The notes under the pieces were generated by a model. That model saw only the letters and a program-made list of their open reading frames with translations. It was not told the origin of the DNA and made no database searches. Of a stretch of 43,485 nucleotides of DNA, positions 33,549-41,458 are shown in pieces. The translations under genes were made by a program, and so were the position numbers. Source of the DNA: an uncultured Bacteroidales bacterium (GTDB lineage: Bacteria; Bacteroidota; Bacteroidia; Bacteroidales; Bacteroidaceae); NCBI GenBank assembly GCA_902798615.1, contig CADBXL010000023.1, positions 1 to 43,485 on the forward strand. The letters are read 5' to 3'. The number at the start of each line of letters is the position of its first letter. Position 1 is the first letter of the stretch.

Positions 33549-35999
33549 TTAAATGTTTGCGATTGACATAATGTTAGCGAATACACCGGCAGCCGTTACG
33601 CTTGCACCGGCACCATAGCCCTGAATGAGCATAGGATATTCCTTATAGCGAGCAGTTGTGAGGGTTACGATGTTGTTACTGCCCTCAAGCTCGTAGAATG
33701 AATGGTTGGAAGGAATCTTGTTGAGACCAACGCTTGCCTTCACCTTACCATCCTCAAGAGCCTCCATGCGGGCAACGAATCTCCAGCGGCAACCTTCTGC
33801 CTCAAGTTCCTTACGCTTTGCCTCAAACTCAGCATCGAGTGCAGGGAGCTTTGTCCAGAAGTCTTCTACCGAACCGTCGAAGTACTCATCAGGCACAAAG
33901 AGGTTCTTCTCCACGTCTTCCTGCTCAATCTTATAGCCAGCCTCACGGGTGAGGATTACGAGCTTGCGGATAACATCCTTACCGCTCAGATCAATACGTG
34001 GATCTGGCTCTGCATAACCGAGTTCTTTAGCCTGCTTTACTGTCTTTGAGAATGGGACATCGGCAGAGAGAGCGTTAAAGATGTAGTTGAGCGTACCAGA
34101 CAGAACTGCCTCAATCTTAAGTATTTTATCGCCTGAGTTCTTCAGGTCGTTGATAGTTCCGATGATAGGAAGACCAGCACCTACGTTTGTCTCAAAGCGA
34201 TATTTCACACCGCGTGACAAGGCTGTGCGCTTCAGCTTGATGTAGTCGTCATAATTGCCTGATGCTGCAACCTTGTTGGCAGCCACAACGCTTACGTTCT
34301 TCTCAAGCAACGACTGGTACAATCCTGCTACCTCGCTTGAAGCGGTACAATCAACGAACACGGCATTGAATATGTTCATGCCTATGATGTTCTCAAGGAG
34401 CTTCTTGCTGTTTGAAGGCTCAGAAGCCTTGAGCTGCTCCATGTAGTTGTCGAGGTCGATTCCATCGCGGTCGAATATGGCATTTCTTGAAGATGCAATA
34501 CCTACTACGTTGAGCTTCAAGCGTGATTCCTTCATCAGCGTCTGCTGCTGTGAACGTATCTGCTCAATGAGCTTTGCACCGACAGTACCGATACCACAGA
34601 GGAAAAGGTTAAGCACCTTATATTCTGAAAGGAAGAATGAGTCGTGAAGCACGTTGAGTGACTTTCTGAGGAATTGGCTATTCACTACGAAAGAAATGTT
34701 CGTCTCAGAAGCACCCTGTGCGCAAGCAATGATGCTTATGCCTGAACGGCCAAGAGTTCCGAAGAGCTTACCGGCGATACCCGGCGTGTGCTTCATGTTC
34801 TCGCCTACGATAGCGATAGTGGCAAGACCACGCTCCACGATCATCTGATACATCGCACCAGTCTCTATCTCCTTGGCAAACTCCTCGTTGAGTACCTGCG
34901 CTGCCTTGTCGGCATCATCTTCCTTGACACCTATTGATGTTGAGTTCTCGGAAGAAGCCTGTGAAACCATGAATACGGATATTCCCTCGTTGGCAAGGGC
35001 TGTGAAGATACGGCGGTTTACGCCGATTACACCGACCATAGAGAGACCTGTAACGGTGATGAGAGCCGTACCGTTGATTGAAGAAATTCCCTTGATTGGC
35101 TTGTGGTCGCCCTCAATCTTATCCTTGATGAGGGTGCCCGGATGCTCAGGGTTGAATGTGTTCTTCACCTTTATAGGGATATTCTTCACGCATACAGGAT
35201 ATATCGTAGGAGGATAGATCACCTTTGCACCGAAGTTACAAAGTTCCATAGCCTCTACGTATGAAAGTTCGTTGATGGTATATGCCGACTTGATGACGCG
35301 AGGGTCTGCTGTCATGAAGCCGTCAACGTCTGTCCAAATCTCAAGAACATCTGCATCAAGGGCTGCAGCAATAATAGCTGCTGTATAGTCAGAACCACCA
35401 CGACCGAGGTTTGTCACCTCGTTGGTGTCCTTGTCGCGAGAGATGAAGCCTGGTACGAGACTTACCCTTGGAAGGTCTGCAAATGTCTGACGCACCAGTT
35501 TGTTGGTAAGCTCAGCATCAAGAGTGTGCTTGCCCATCTTGCGCTCAGTCTTGATGAAATCGCGGGAATCAAACCACTTTGCACCCTTGATGAGGGTAGC
35601 CACGATATTTGAACTGAGGCGTTCACCGTAAGAAACGATAGCGTCCTGAGTCTTCTCGCTCAGGTCGTGTATGAGGAATACACCGAAATAGATGCTACGA
35701 AGCTGTTCGAGCAGCGCATCCACGGTGTTGAAAAGTTGTTCTCTGCTTTTAGTGTCCGTGATTATGGTGTCAATCATCTTGTGATGACGATCCACGATCT
35801 CATCGAATGATTCACGATAACGCTCGTCGCCTGCAAGGGCGAGCTTAGAGGTTGCAATAAGTTTGTCGGTAATTCCGCCTAAAGCGCTTACCACAACAAC
35901 AACGGGTTGTGACTTCGCCTCTTTAGTTACAATCTGCTTTAGGCTGAGGATGCTCTCTACGGAACCCACGGATGTTCCGCCAAATTTCAATACTTTCAT
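33549..35999 (-). CDS. thrA: Bifunctional aspartokinase / homoserine dehydrogenase
   Basis: Catalyses the first and third steps from aspartate to threonine. The 816-residue protein starts at ATG 35999 with MKVLKFGGTSVG, the kinase nucleotide motif; an in-frame upstream extension is rejected. Kinase to about 290, two ACT regulatory domains (about 300-460, GVIGVNRRIFTALANEGI and MKHTPGIAGKLFGTLGRSGI), and then homoserine dehydrogenase from about 465, opening with LFLCGIGTVGAKLIEQI. Threonine feedback via the ACT domains is known of the family. First gene of a Thr operon; 13 bases separate it from the mutase-like gene. A long 5' leader of about 175 bases lies upstream. Confidence 0.95.
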   Translation of the reverse strand: MKVLKFGGTSVGSVESILSLKQIVTKEAKSQPVVVVVSALGGITDKLIATSKLALAGDERYRESFDEIVDRHHKMIDTIITDTKSREQLFNTVDALLEQLRSIYFGVFLIHDLSEKTQDAIVSYGERLSSNIVATLIKGAKWFDSRDFIKTERKMGKHTLDAELTNKLVRQTFADLPRVSLVPGFISRDKDTNEVTNLGRGGSDYTAAIIAAALDADVLEIWTDVDGFMTADPRVIKSAYTINELSYVEAMELCNFGAKVIYPPTIYPVCVKNIPIKVKNTFNPEHPGTLIKDKIEGDHKPIKGISSINGTALITVTGLSMVGVIGVNRRIFTALANEGISVFMVSQASSENSTSIGVKEDDADKAAQVLNEEFAKEIETGAMYQMIVERGLATIAIVGENMKHTPGIAGKLFGTLGRSGISIIACAQGASETNISFVVNSQFLRKSLNVLHDSFFLSEYKVLNLFLCGIGTVGAKLIEQIRSQQQTLMKESRLKLNVVGIASSRNAIFDRDGIDLDNYMEQLKASEPSNSKKLLENIIGMNIFNAVFVDCTASSEVAGLYQSLLEKNVSVVAANKVAASGNYDDYIKLKRTALSRGVKYRFETNVGAGLPIIGTINDLKNSGDKILKIEAVLSGTLNYIFNALSADVPFSKTVKQAKELGYAEPDPRIDLSGKDVIRKLVILTREAGYKIEQEDVEKNLFVPDEYFDGSVEDFWTKLPALDAEFEAKRKELEAEGCRWRFVARMEALEDGKVKASVGLNKIPSNHSFYELEGSNNIVTLTTARYKEYPMLIQGYGAGASVTAAGVFANIMSIANI

Positions 36000-36174
36000 T
36001 TGGTTCTTAAAAAGTTTGTTAGATATAATTCCCCGAAACAACCGGGGTGTGATTAATTCTCTTGCTTTCGTATGTTCTGACAGGTTACTGCCTACAACAA
36101 TCATCCCTACCTCGATACAAAGGAGGTGCGACCGATTTGCTGTATTACGCTTCCGTGTCGTCACAATACAAAAT
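36000..36174 (-). promoter_or_regulatory. Long 5' leader of the Thr operon
   Basis: Between the promoter at 36181-36212 and thrA is a leader of about 175 bases. It holds a small stem CCCCG/CGGGG (36047-36043 with 36035-36031 on the minus strand) ending about 30 bases before the ATG. No Thr/Ile-rich leader peptide or recognised riboswitch was found. It may bear on regulation, but nothing in it proves this. Confidence 0.4.
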
Positions 36175-36180
36175 CGCTTG

Positions 36181-36212
36181 CAAAATTACTAAATTCCCCC
36201 GACATCTGCAAA
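36181..36212 (-). promoter_or_regulatory. Promoter of the Thr operon
   Basis: Minus-strand TTTG (36212-36209), 20 bases, TAATTTTG (36188-36181), close to the ideal Bacteroidetes promoter. Confidence 0.7.
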
Positions 36213-36328
36213 TTTTGAAATGTTTTTCTTTTTTAGTCAAAAGTTAAATAACGTGAGATGATGATTGGTTTTCGTGATAATACCGTATTTTTGTTACTGC
36301 AGAAAGTCCGCTCTTCCTCATAAGATAA

Positions 36329-36423
36329 TCCATCGATAATCCATCGATAGTCCATCGATAGTCCATCGTTTCGATGGAGTATCTATGGAGAAGTGATGGA
36401 GTAACGATGGAGATACTTCGGAG
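36329..36423. repeat. 11-bp-phased inverted array D
   Basis: TCC begins at 36329, 36340, 36351 and 36362; TGGA begins at 36375, 36386, 36397 and 36408, with CGGA at 36419, all 11 bp apart. Left units (TCCATCGATAA, TCCATCGATAG) are complementary to right units (GATGGAGTAAC and similar). The halves meet at CCATCG-TTT-CGATGG, so the whole array can fold as one long hairpin. It occupies part of the ~500-base gap 36000-36499. Confidence 0.9.
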
Positions 36424-36454
36424 GTAGAGCGTAGGTTTAATGGTGGGTTAACGG

Positions 36455-36502
36455 AAACAAAAATCCCACACAACCAAGGATGAATTTGGAGTGTGGGATT
36501 TA
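36455..36502 (-). terminator. Terminator overlapping the stop codon of the 36500 gene
   Basis: On the minus strand AAATCCCACAC (from 36501) pairs with GTGTGGGATTT across about 19 bases, then T-rich sequence. The TAA stop is part of the stem. Confidence 0.7.
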
Positions 36503-37084
36503 TTGTTGCTCAACATATGATATTGTTTGCTCTAATTTGCCTTTATTGAATATCTTTACGATTCTGCCTTTTTCATCGTATTTATATTCAAATTTTGTGT
36601 TTTCGGTAGGAATACCGACGTCATCGTGTTGGCAATATGAACAATGGTATTTTATGAGTTTGTTGTTTTCTATAACCAATGTGCATTTCTTTATAGTAAC
36701 TGTATGTGATTTTCGAAGCATCAAAGTTATTGGTCCATAAAAGGTTATGATTCTTCGCTCATTCTTTATTGCATTTTTGTAATTAACCTCGGATTTGTAG
36801 TCGAGAAGAGTGGCTATTTGTTCAATCTCCATAGCGATAATGTCTGGATATCGAATGTATATACCTTCTTCTTTAAGGGCTTGATTTTGAAATCTCAACA
36901 AGTCTTGTAAATGCCACGATACATCATCATCAGAAATAAAGATGGTATCGCCGTTTGCTACGAGAGATGCATATAGGGTATCGCTTTTGTATATTAATCC
37001 AAAGTCTTCGTTGATGATAACTTTTACATCTTGGCATATTGCCTGCAATGGCAGAAAGCACAATAAAAATAATAGATGTTTCAT
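36500..37084 (-). CDS. Secreted protein of unknown function
   Basis: A 194-residue protein with signal peptide MKHLLFLLCFLPLQAICQ cleaved near Q18-D19. The body has no recognised domain. It ends with FEYKYDEKGRIVKIFNKGKL, reminiscent of YD-type repeats (xYxYDxxGRIxxI), which usually appear in surface or toxin proteins; here there is only one. It follows trmN6 by 6 bases, so it is the last gene of the hemW-trmN6 operon, which is an odd place for a secreted protein. Composition is more A/T-rich than that of trmN6, by eye. Confidence 0.75.
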   Translation of the reverse strand: MKHLLFLLCFLPLQAICQDVKVIINEDFGLIYKSDTLYASLVANGDTIFISDDDVSWHLQDLLRFQNQALKEEGIYIRYPDIIAMEIEQIATLLDYKSEVNYKNAIKNERRIITFYGPITLMLRKSHTVTIKKCTLVIENNKLIKYHCSYCQHDDVGIPTENTKFEYKYDEKGRIVKIFNKGKLEQTISYVEQQ

Positions 37085-37090
37085 AATCTT

Positions 37091-37801
37091 CTATAGATAG
37101 AAGTCCTTCATTATCTCCTGATACCATTCTGAGCGTGTGCCGTCAGGATTCTGCATGCAGAAGGTGTATTCCTGTGGCTCTACGATGCGCCCTTTCTTGT
37201 AAACAAGAATATATCGCTTTGGTTCTGTCTTGCGAGGTACGGATTTGATTTTGTATGCAGTCATAAGGCAGAAACCTTTTATGAGGCACTCGGCAGAGAA
37301 CTTACTCAGTACCTCGGGCGGGATGCAGACAGAGAAAACACCCTCATCCTCAAGGAGTTCGTATGCTCCGCCGATGAGATCGCGGAATGGCAGACTTGAA
37401 GTGTGGCGGGCACGGGTTCGGCTCTCGTCCTTGCTCTCAAGACTCTCGTCAAAGTAAGGTGGGTTGCAGATGATGCAGTCGTATTTCTCTTGTTCCTGCT
37501 TTGCAAATTCCTGAAAAGGTGCTTTCTTGAGTGTTATCCTGTCTTCAAAAGGAGATTCGGAAAAATTTCTCTGCGCATCTTTAATGGCGTTTTCATCGAC
37601 ATCGATAGCCGTAATCTGGGCATCAGGACAACGCTGTGCCATCATTAGCGAGAGAAGTCCTGTGCCTGTGCCTATGTCGAGAATTCGCTTGCCAGTAGCG
37701 GCAAGTGAACCGAGAAGTGCTCCGTCAGTTCCCACCTTCATGGCGGCATGTTCCTGATGAACCTTGAATTTCTTAAACTCGAAGTATTCTTTTCTGCGCA
37801 T
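37091..37801 (-). CDS. trmN6: tRNA1(Val) (adenine37-N6)-methyltransferase
   Basis: A 236-residue SAM methyltransferase of the YfiC/TrmN6 type. The substrate-binding opening FKKFKVHQEHAAMKVGTDG is the family hallmark (FKxFxxxQxxxAMKVGTD). The SAM loop DIGTGTG (GTGTG 44-48) and catalytic NPPYF (113-117) place it among adenine-N6 methylases. In E. coli it methylates A37 of tRNA-Val. Start is the ATG 2 bases after hemW; length is close to the usual 235-245. Middle gene of a three-gene operon. Confidence 0.9.
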   Translation of the reverse strand: MRRKEYFEFKKFKVHQEHAAMKVGTDGALLGSLAATGKRILDIGTGTGLLSLMMAQRCPDAQITAIDVDENAIKDAQRNFSESPFEDRITLKKAPFQEFAKQEQEKYDCIICNPPYFDESLESKDESRTRARHTSSLPFRDLIGGAYELLEDEGVFSVCIPPEVLSKFSAECLIKGFCLMTAYKIKSVPRKTEPKRYILVYKKGRIVEPQEYTFCMQNPDGTRSEWYQEIMKDFYL

Positions 37802-37803
37802 AA

Positions 37804-38904
37804 TTATTTTATAAGTTCCACCATAACAGCATCGCTTATGAACAAGCCTTTGCGTGTAAGGTGAAGATGATTGTTTTCTATTATGAGATTTCCTTGCTCT
37901 ATACTCTTGCTGGCAGCCTTTGTGAGATAGTGGAAATCTGTTTCTGGGAGCGAACCTAAATCAATGCCCTCGGAAGTTCGAAGTGCTGTGGTGATAAGGT
38001 CGTTGTATTGCTCGGTGGTATCAAGTAACTCGCAGTCCTCTACTATGTTATCTCCTTTTATGTAGAGTTTTACATCAGACACATTCCATTGCCTTGAGGT
38101 GAGATTGTAGGAGTGGGCAGCAGCACCTATGCCGAGATACGGAATGCGTTTCCAATAGCTGCTGTTGTGCTTAGAACGATAGTCTGGGAGAGCGAAATTT
38201 GATATTTCATAATGCTCATATCCGGCTGCAGTAAGAAGGTTGATAAGCGTATTGTACATCTCAAGGCTTGTATCTTCGCTTACCTCCTTAATCTTTTCGC
38301 TCTCCAATAGTTTATATAGAGGTGTACCTTCCTCGTACATTAGTGAGTAGGCAGAGATATGCTGGACGCCAAGGCTGAGTGCATGCTCAACATCACTTTT
38401 CCAATTCTCTACGGTTTCATCGGGAAAACCGAACATAAGGTCGATGCTGATGTTCGTTATGCCAGCGTTCCGCAGTTTGTTGACAGCCTCTTCTACCTGA
38501 TGCGCCTTGTGTCGGCGGTGAATGAAAGCAAGTCTTTCGTTGGAAAATGTTTGTGCACCCATGCTAACTCTATTTACTCCCAATGAATATAAAAGAGAGG
38601 CAAATTCGGGTGTAACATCATCGGGATTACATTCCACGGTGAACTCTTCCAAGGTTCCATTGGCAAAGGCCTTCAGATGTTGGCAAAGGCGTGAGAGATT
38701 TTTGTCAGAAAGCATAGAGGGCGTTCCTCCTCCTATATATATAGTTTTGACAGGTTCGCCTGAGAGATAATCCTTTCTGTTGTCAAGCTCACGAAGCATT
38801 GCATCCACATATTCATCCTGCAAGGATAATAATGTGGTGGAGTAGAAACCGCAGTAGATGCAGCGGCTCTTGCAAAATGGTATGTGAGCGTATATCCCGG
38901 CCAT
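37804..38904 (-). CDS. hemW: HemW-type radical SAM protein (heme chaperone)
   Basis: A 366-residue radical SAM enzyme formerly called oxygen-independent coproporphyrinogen oxidase-like. The [4Fe-4S] motif is C11-KSR-C15-IY-C18-GF, with F20 as in HemW. YIGGGTPS and ECNPDD are further family motifs, and GFPDET follows. HemW binds heme and passes it to respiratory enzymes; it lacks the oxidase activity of HemN. Start ATG 38904 gives the typical MAGIYAHIPFC; a longer in-frame start at 38952 is rejected because the promoter overlaps it. First gene of the hemW-trmN6 operon. Confidence 0.92.
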   Translation of the reverse strand: MAGIYAHIPFCKSRCIYCGFYSTTLLSLQDEYVDAMLRELDNRKDYLSGEPVKTIYIGGGTPSMLSDKNLSRLCQHLKAFANGTLEEFTVECNPDDVTPEFASLLYSLGVNRVSMGAQTFSNERLAFIHRRHKAHQVEEAVNKLRNAGITNISIDLMFGFPDETVENWKSDVEHALSLGVQHISAYSLMYEEGTPLYKLLESEKIKEVSEDTSLEMYNTLINLLTAAGYEHYEISNFALPDYRSKHNSSYWKRIPYLGIGAAAHSYNLTSRQWNVSDVKLYIKGDNIVEDCELLDTTEQYNDLITTALRTSEGIDLGSLPETDFHYLTKAASKSIEQGNLIIENNHLHLTRKGLFISDAVMVELIK

Positions 38905-38928
38905 TGATAATTCGTAATTAGAAAAATG

Positions 38929-38936
38929 CAAATATA
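38929..38936 (-). promoter_or_regulatory. Likely -7 element for hemW
   Basis: Minus-strand TATATTTG, 25 bases before ATG 38904. The -33 element is weak. Confidence 0.45.
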
Positions 38937-39006
38937 CATATTTTTTTGTCAAATCCGAAAGGAAATGTCAAAAAAATATAAATTTATCTACTTTTTTGCC
39001 CAAAAG

Positions 39007-39038
39007 TTTTGTGGTAACGTTTGCATTTATTACTTTTG
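39007..39038 (+). promoter_or_regulatory. Promoter of the EF-G paralogue gene
   Basis: TTTTG (39007-39011), 19 bases, TACTTTTG (39031-39038). It leaves a leader of about 75 bases to the ATG at 39121. In Bacteroides the related gene is strongly induced in carbon limitation; no regulator site can be assigned here. Confidence 0.7.
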
Positions 39039-39120
39039 AGGTCGGGTTTGGGAAAATAACCTCTCCCGAGCCATGAGTAAATAAAAACCTAAATTATTTA
39101 ACACCTTAACAACAAAATCT

Positions 39121-41274
39121 ATGAAGGTATATCAGACAAACGAGATTAAGAACATTGCCCTCCTTGGCAATGACGGCTCTGGTAAGACCACTCTTACAGA
39201 GTCTCTCCTTTATGAGGCTGGTGTAATCCAGCGTCGCGGTCGTATAACGCAAAAGAACACTGTTTCTGACTATTTCCCAGTTGAGCAGGAATATGGCTAC
39301 TCAGTGTTCTCAACCGTATATAATGTAGAATGGAACAATAAGAAGCTCAACATCATTGACTGTCCTGGTTCTGATGATTTCGTGGGTGCTGCCCTTACAG
39401 CCCTCAACGTAACTGATACAGCCGTACTCCTTATCAATGGTCAGTATGGTCCTGAGGTCGGTACGCAGAACCATTTCCGTTACACCGAAAAGCTGAAGAA
39501 GCCTGTTATCTTCCTTGTTAACCAGCTTGATTCCGAGAAATGCGATTTCAACAATAGCTTGGATCGCCTGAAGGAAATATATGGTAGCAAGGTCGTTCCT
39601 ATCCAGTATCCACTTAACGAAGGTCCTAATTTCAACGCTCTCATCGACGTGTTGTTGATGAAGAAATATTCATGGGGACCTGAAGGCGGTGCTCCTACTA
39701 TAGAGGAGATTCCTGCTGAGGAGATGGATAAGGCAATGGAGATGCACAAGGCTCTCGTGGAGGCTGCTGCTGAGAATGACGAGGGACTTATGGATAAGTT
39801 CTTCGAGACAGAGACTCTGACAGAGGACGAGATGCGTGAGGGTATCCGCAAGGGACTTGTTACCCGCTCTATCTTCCCTGTATTCTGCGTATGTGCGGTG
39901 AAGAGTATGGGTGTCCGCCGTCTGATGGAGTTCCTTGGCAACGTCGTTCCTTTCGTTGACGAGATGCCGAAGGTGCACAATACACGTGGTGAGGAAGTGC
40001 CTATTGATGCTAACGGACCTGAGTCTGTTTATTTCTTCAAGACAGGCGTAGAGCCACATATCGGTGAGGTTCAGTATTTCAAGGTTATGAGCGGTTGCAT
40101 CAAGCCTGGTGATGATCTCAGTAATGCGGATCGTGGCTCAAAGGAGCGCATCGGTCAGATATATGTATGTGCAGGTGCTAACCGTGTGCCTGTTGATGAA
40201 CTTAGGGCTGGTGATATCGGCTGTGCCGTTAAGCTGAAGGATGTCAAGACTGGCAATACCCTCAATGGCAAGGACAGCGAGAACAGGTTCGACTTCATCA
40301 AGTATCCTAACCCTAAGTTCTCTCGCGCTATCAAGGCAAAGAATGAGGCTGAAACCGAGAAACTGATGGCTGCTTTGACAAGAATGCGACAGGAAGACCC
40401 AACATGGGTTGTTGAGCAGAGTAAGGAGCTTCGTCAGGTCATCGTTCATGGTCAGGGTGAGTTCCACCTTCGTACATTGAAGTGGCGCTTGGAGAACAAT
40501 GAGAAGATTATGGTCGAATTCATCGAGCCTAAGATTCCATATCGTGAGACTATCACCAAGAGTGCTCAGGCTGAGTATCGCCATAAGAAGCAGTCGGGTG
40601 GTGCAGGTCAGTTCGGTGAGGTTCATCTTATCGTTGAGCCATACGCTGACGGAATGCCTGATCCAACGACATATAAGCTCAATGGTCAGGAAGTGAAGAT
40701 CAACGTGAAGTCTCGTGAGGAAGTTCCGTTGGAGTGGGGCGGTAAGCTCGTATTCATCAATACCGTTGTGGGGGGTGCTATTGATATGCGCTTCATGCCT
40801 GCAATCCTCAAGGGCGTGATGGAGAAAATGGAGCGTGGTCCGCTGACTGGCTCATACGCTCGTGATGTTCGTGTAATCGTATATGACGGTAAGATGCACC
40901 CAGTTGACTCTAACGAACTCTCATTCATGCTTGCTGCACGTAATGCGTTCTCTGAGGCATTCAAGAATGCAGGTCCAAAGATTCTTGAGCCTATCTATGA
41001 CCTTGAGGTATATGTACCTGCTGACTGCATGGGTGATGTGATGTCTGACCTTCAGGGTCGTCGTGCCCTCATCATGGGTATGGACTCAGAGAATGGCTAT
41101 CAGAAGCTTCAGGCAAAGATTCCGTTGAAGGAGTTGTCAAGCTATTCTATCGCGTTGAGTTCGCTCACTGGTGGTCGCGCTTCATTCACCACAAAGTTCG
41201 CTTCTTACGAGCTTGTTCCTAACGACATCCAGCAGAAGCTCATTGCCGAGCATGAGGCTGAGGAAGAGGAATAG
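39121..41274 (+). CDS. EF-G paralogue with altered GTPase motifs (EF-G2-like)
   Basis: A 717-residue five-domain translocase homologue of ribosomal elongation factor G. G1 reads GNDGSGKT (16-23) instead of AHxDAGKT; the switch I segment reads YGYSVFSTV where EF-G has RGITI; G3 reads DCPGSDDF (80-87) instead of DTPGHVDF, so the catalytic histidine is Ser84; G4 is NQLD. Domains II-V look normal, including the C-terminal YSIALSSLTGGRASFTTKF. Loss of switch I and the histidine suggests little or no GTP hydrolysis. This matches the Bacteroides EF-G2 reported to support translation without GTP hydrolysis during starvation. Monocistronic, with a good promoter and terminator. The main EF-G gene is not in this window. 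Confidence 0.88.
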   Translation: MKVYQTNEIKNIALLGNDGSGKTTLTESLLYEAGVIQRRGRITQKNTVSDYFPVEQEYGYSVFSTVYNVEWNNKKLNIIDCPGSDDFVGAALTALNVTDTAVLLINGQYGPEVGTQNHFRYTEKLKKPVIFLVNQLDSEKCDFNNSLDRLKEIYGSKVVPIQYPLNEGPNFNALIDVLLMKKYSWGPEGGAPTIEEIPAEEMDKAMEMHKALVEAAAENDEGLMDKFFETETLTEDEMREGIRKGLVTRSIFPVFCVCAVKSMGVRRLMEFLGNVVPFVDEMPKVHNTRGEEVPIDANGPESVYFFKTGVEPHIGEVQYFKVMSGCIKPGDDLSNADRGSKERIGQIYVCAGANRVPVDELRAGDIGCAVKLKDVKTGNTLNGKDSENRFDFIKYPNPKFSRAIKAKNEAETEKLMAALTRMRQEDPTWVVEQSKELRQVIVHGQGEFHLRTLKWRLENNEKIMVEFIEPKIPYRETITKSAQAEYRHKKQSGGAGQFGEVHLIVEPYADGMPDPTTYKLNGQEVKINVKSREEVPLEWGGKLVFINTVVGGAIDMRFMPAILKGVMEKMERGPLTGSYARDVRVIVYDGKMHPVDSNELSFMLAARNAFSEAFKNAGPKILEPIYDLEVYVPADCMGDVMSDLQGRRALIMGMDSENGYQKLQAKIPLKELSSYSIALSSLTGGRASFTTKFASYELVPNDIQQKLIAEHEAEEEE

Positions 41275-41313
41275 TGAGTTGAGTGTAAAGTAATAAAGAA
41301 TAAAGTATAAAGT

Positions 41314-41353
41314 TTGCCGTCTGTTCAGTTTTATGAGCAGACGGCAATTTCTT
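41314..41353 (+). terminator. Terminator after the EF-G paralogue
   Basis: TTGCCGTCTG/CAGACGGCAA (41314-41323 with 41338-41347), 10 bp perfect, with a TCA/TGA extension inside, then TTTCTTT. Confidence 0.88.
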
Positions 41354-41379
41354 TAATGAATGCGATAGAGAGCAAACGG

Positions 41380-41424
41380 ATTACTTGCACACTATTTTCC
41401 TTATTGTTACCTGTTACTTGTTAC
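41380..41424. repeat. Dispersed repeat, longest copy
   Basis: Positions 41380-41409 match 43343-43372 over 30 bases. Positions 41399-41424 match the reverse complement of 424-449 over 26 bases. Together they show a repeat unit of at least 45 bases. Confidence 0.8.
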
Positions 41425-41458
41425 CGATAATGCGTTAAGTAATGAGATGGTTGTATGA

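Noticed and set aside
36000-36164. N-terminal extension of ThrA by 55 residues
   Set aside because: ThrA homologues begin at MKVLKFGG; the extension is leader RNA downstream of the promoter.
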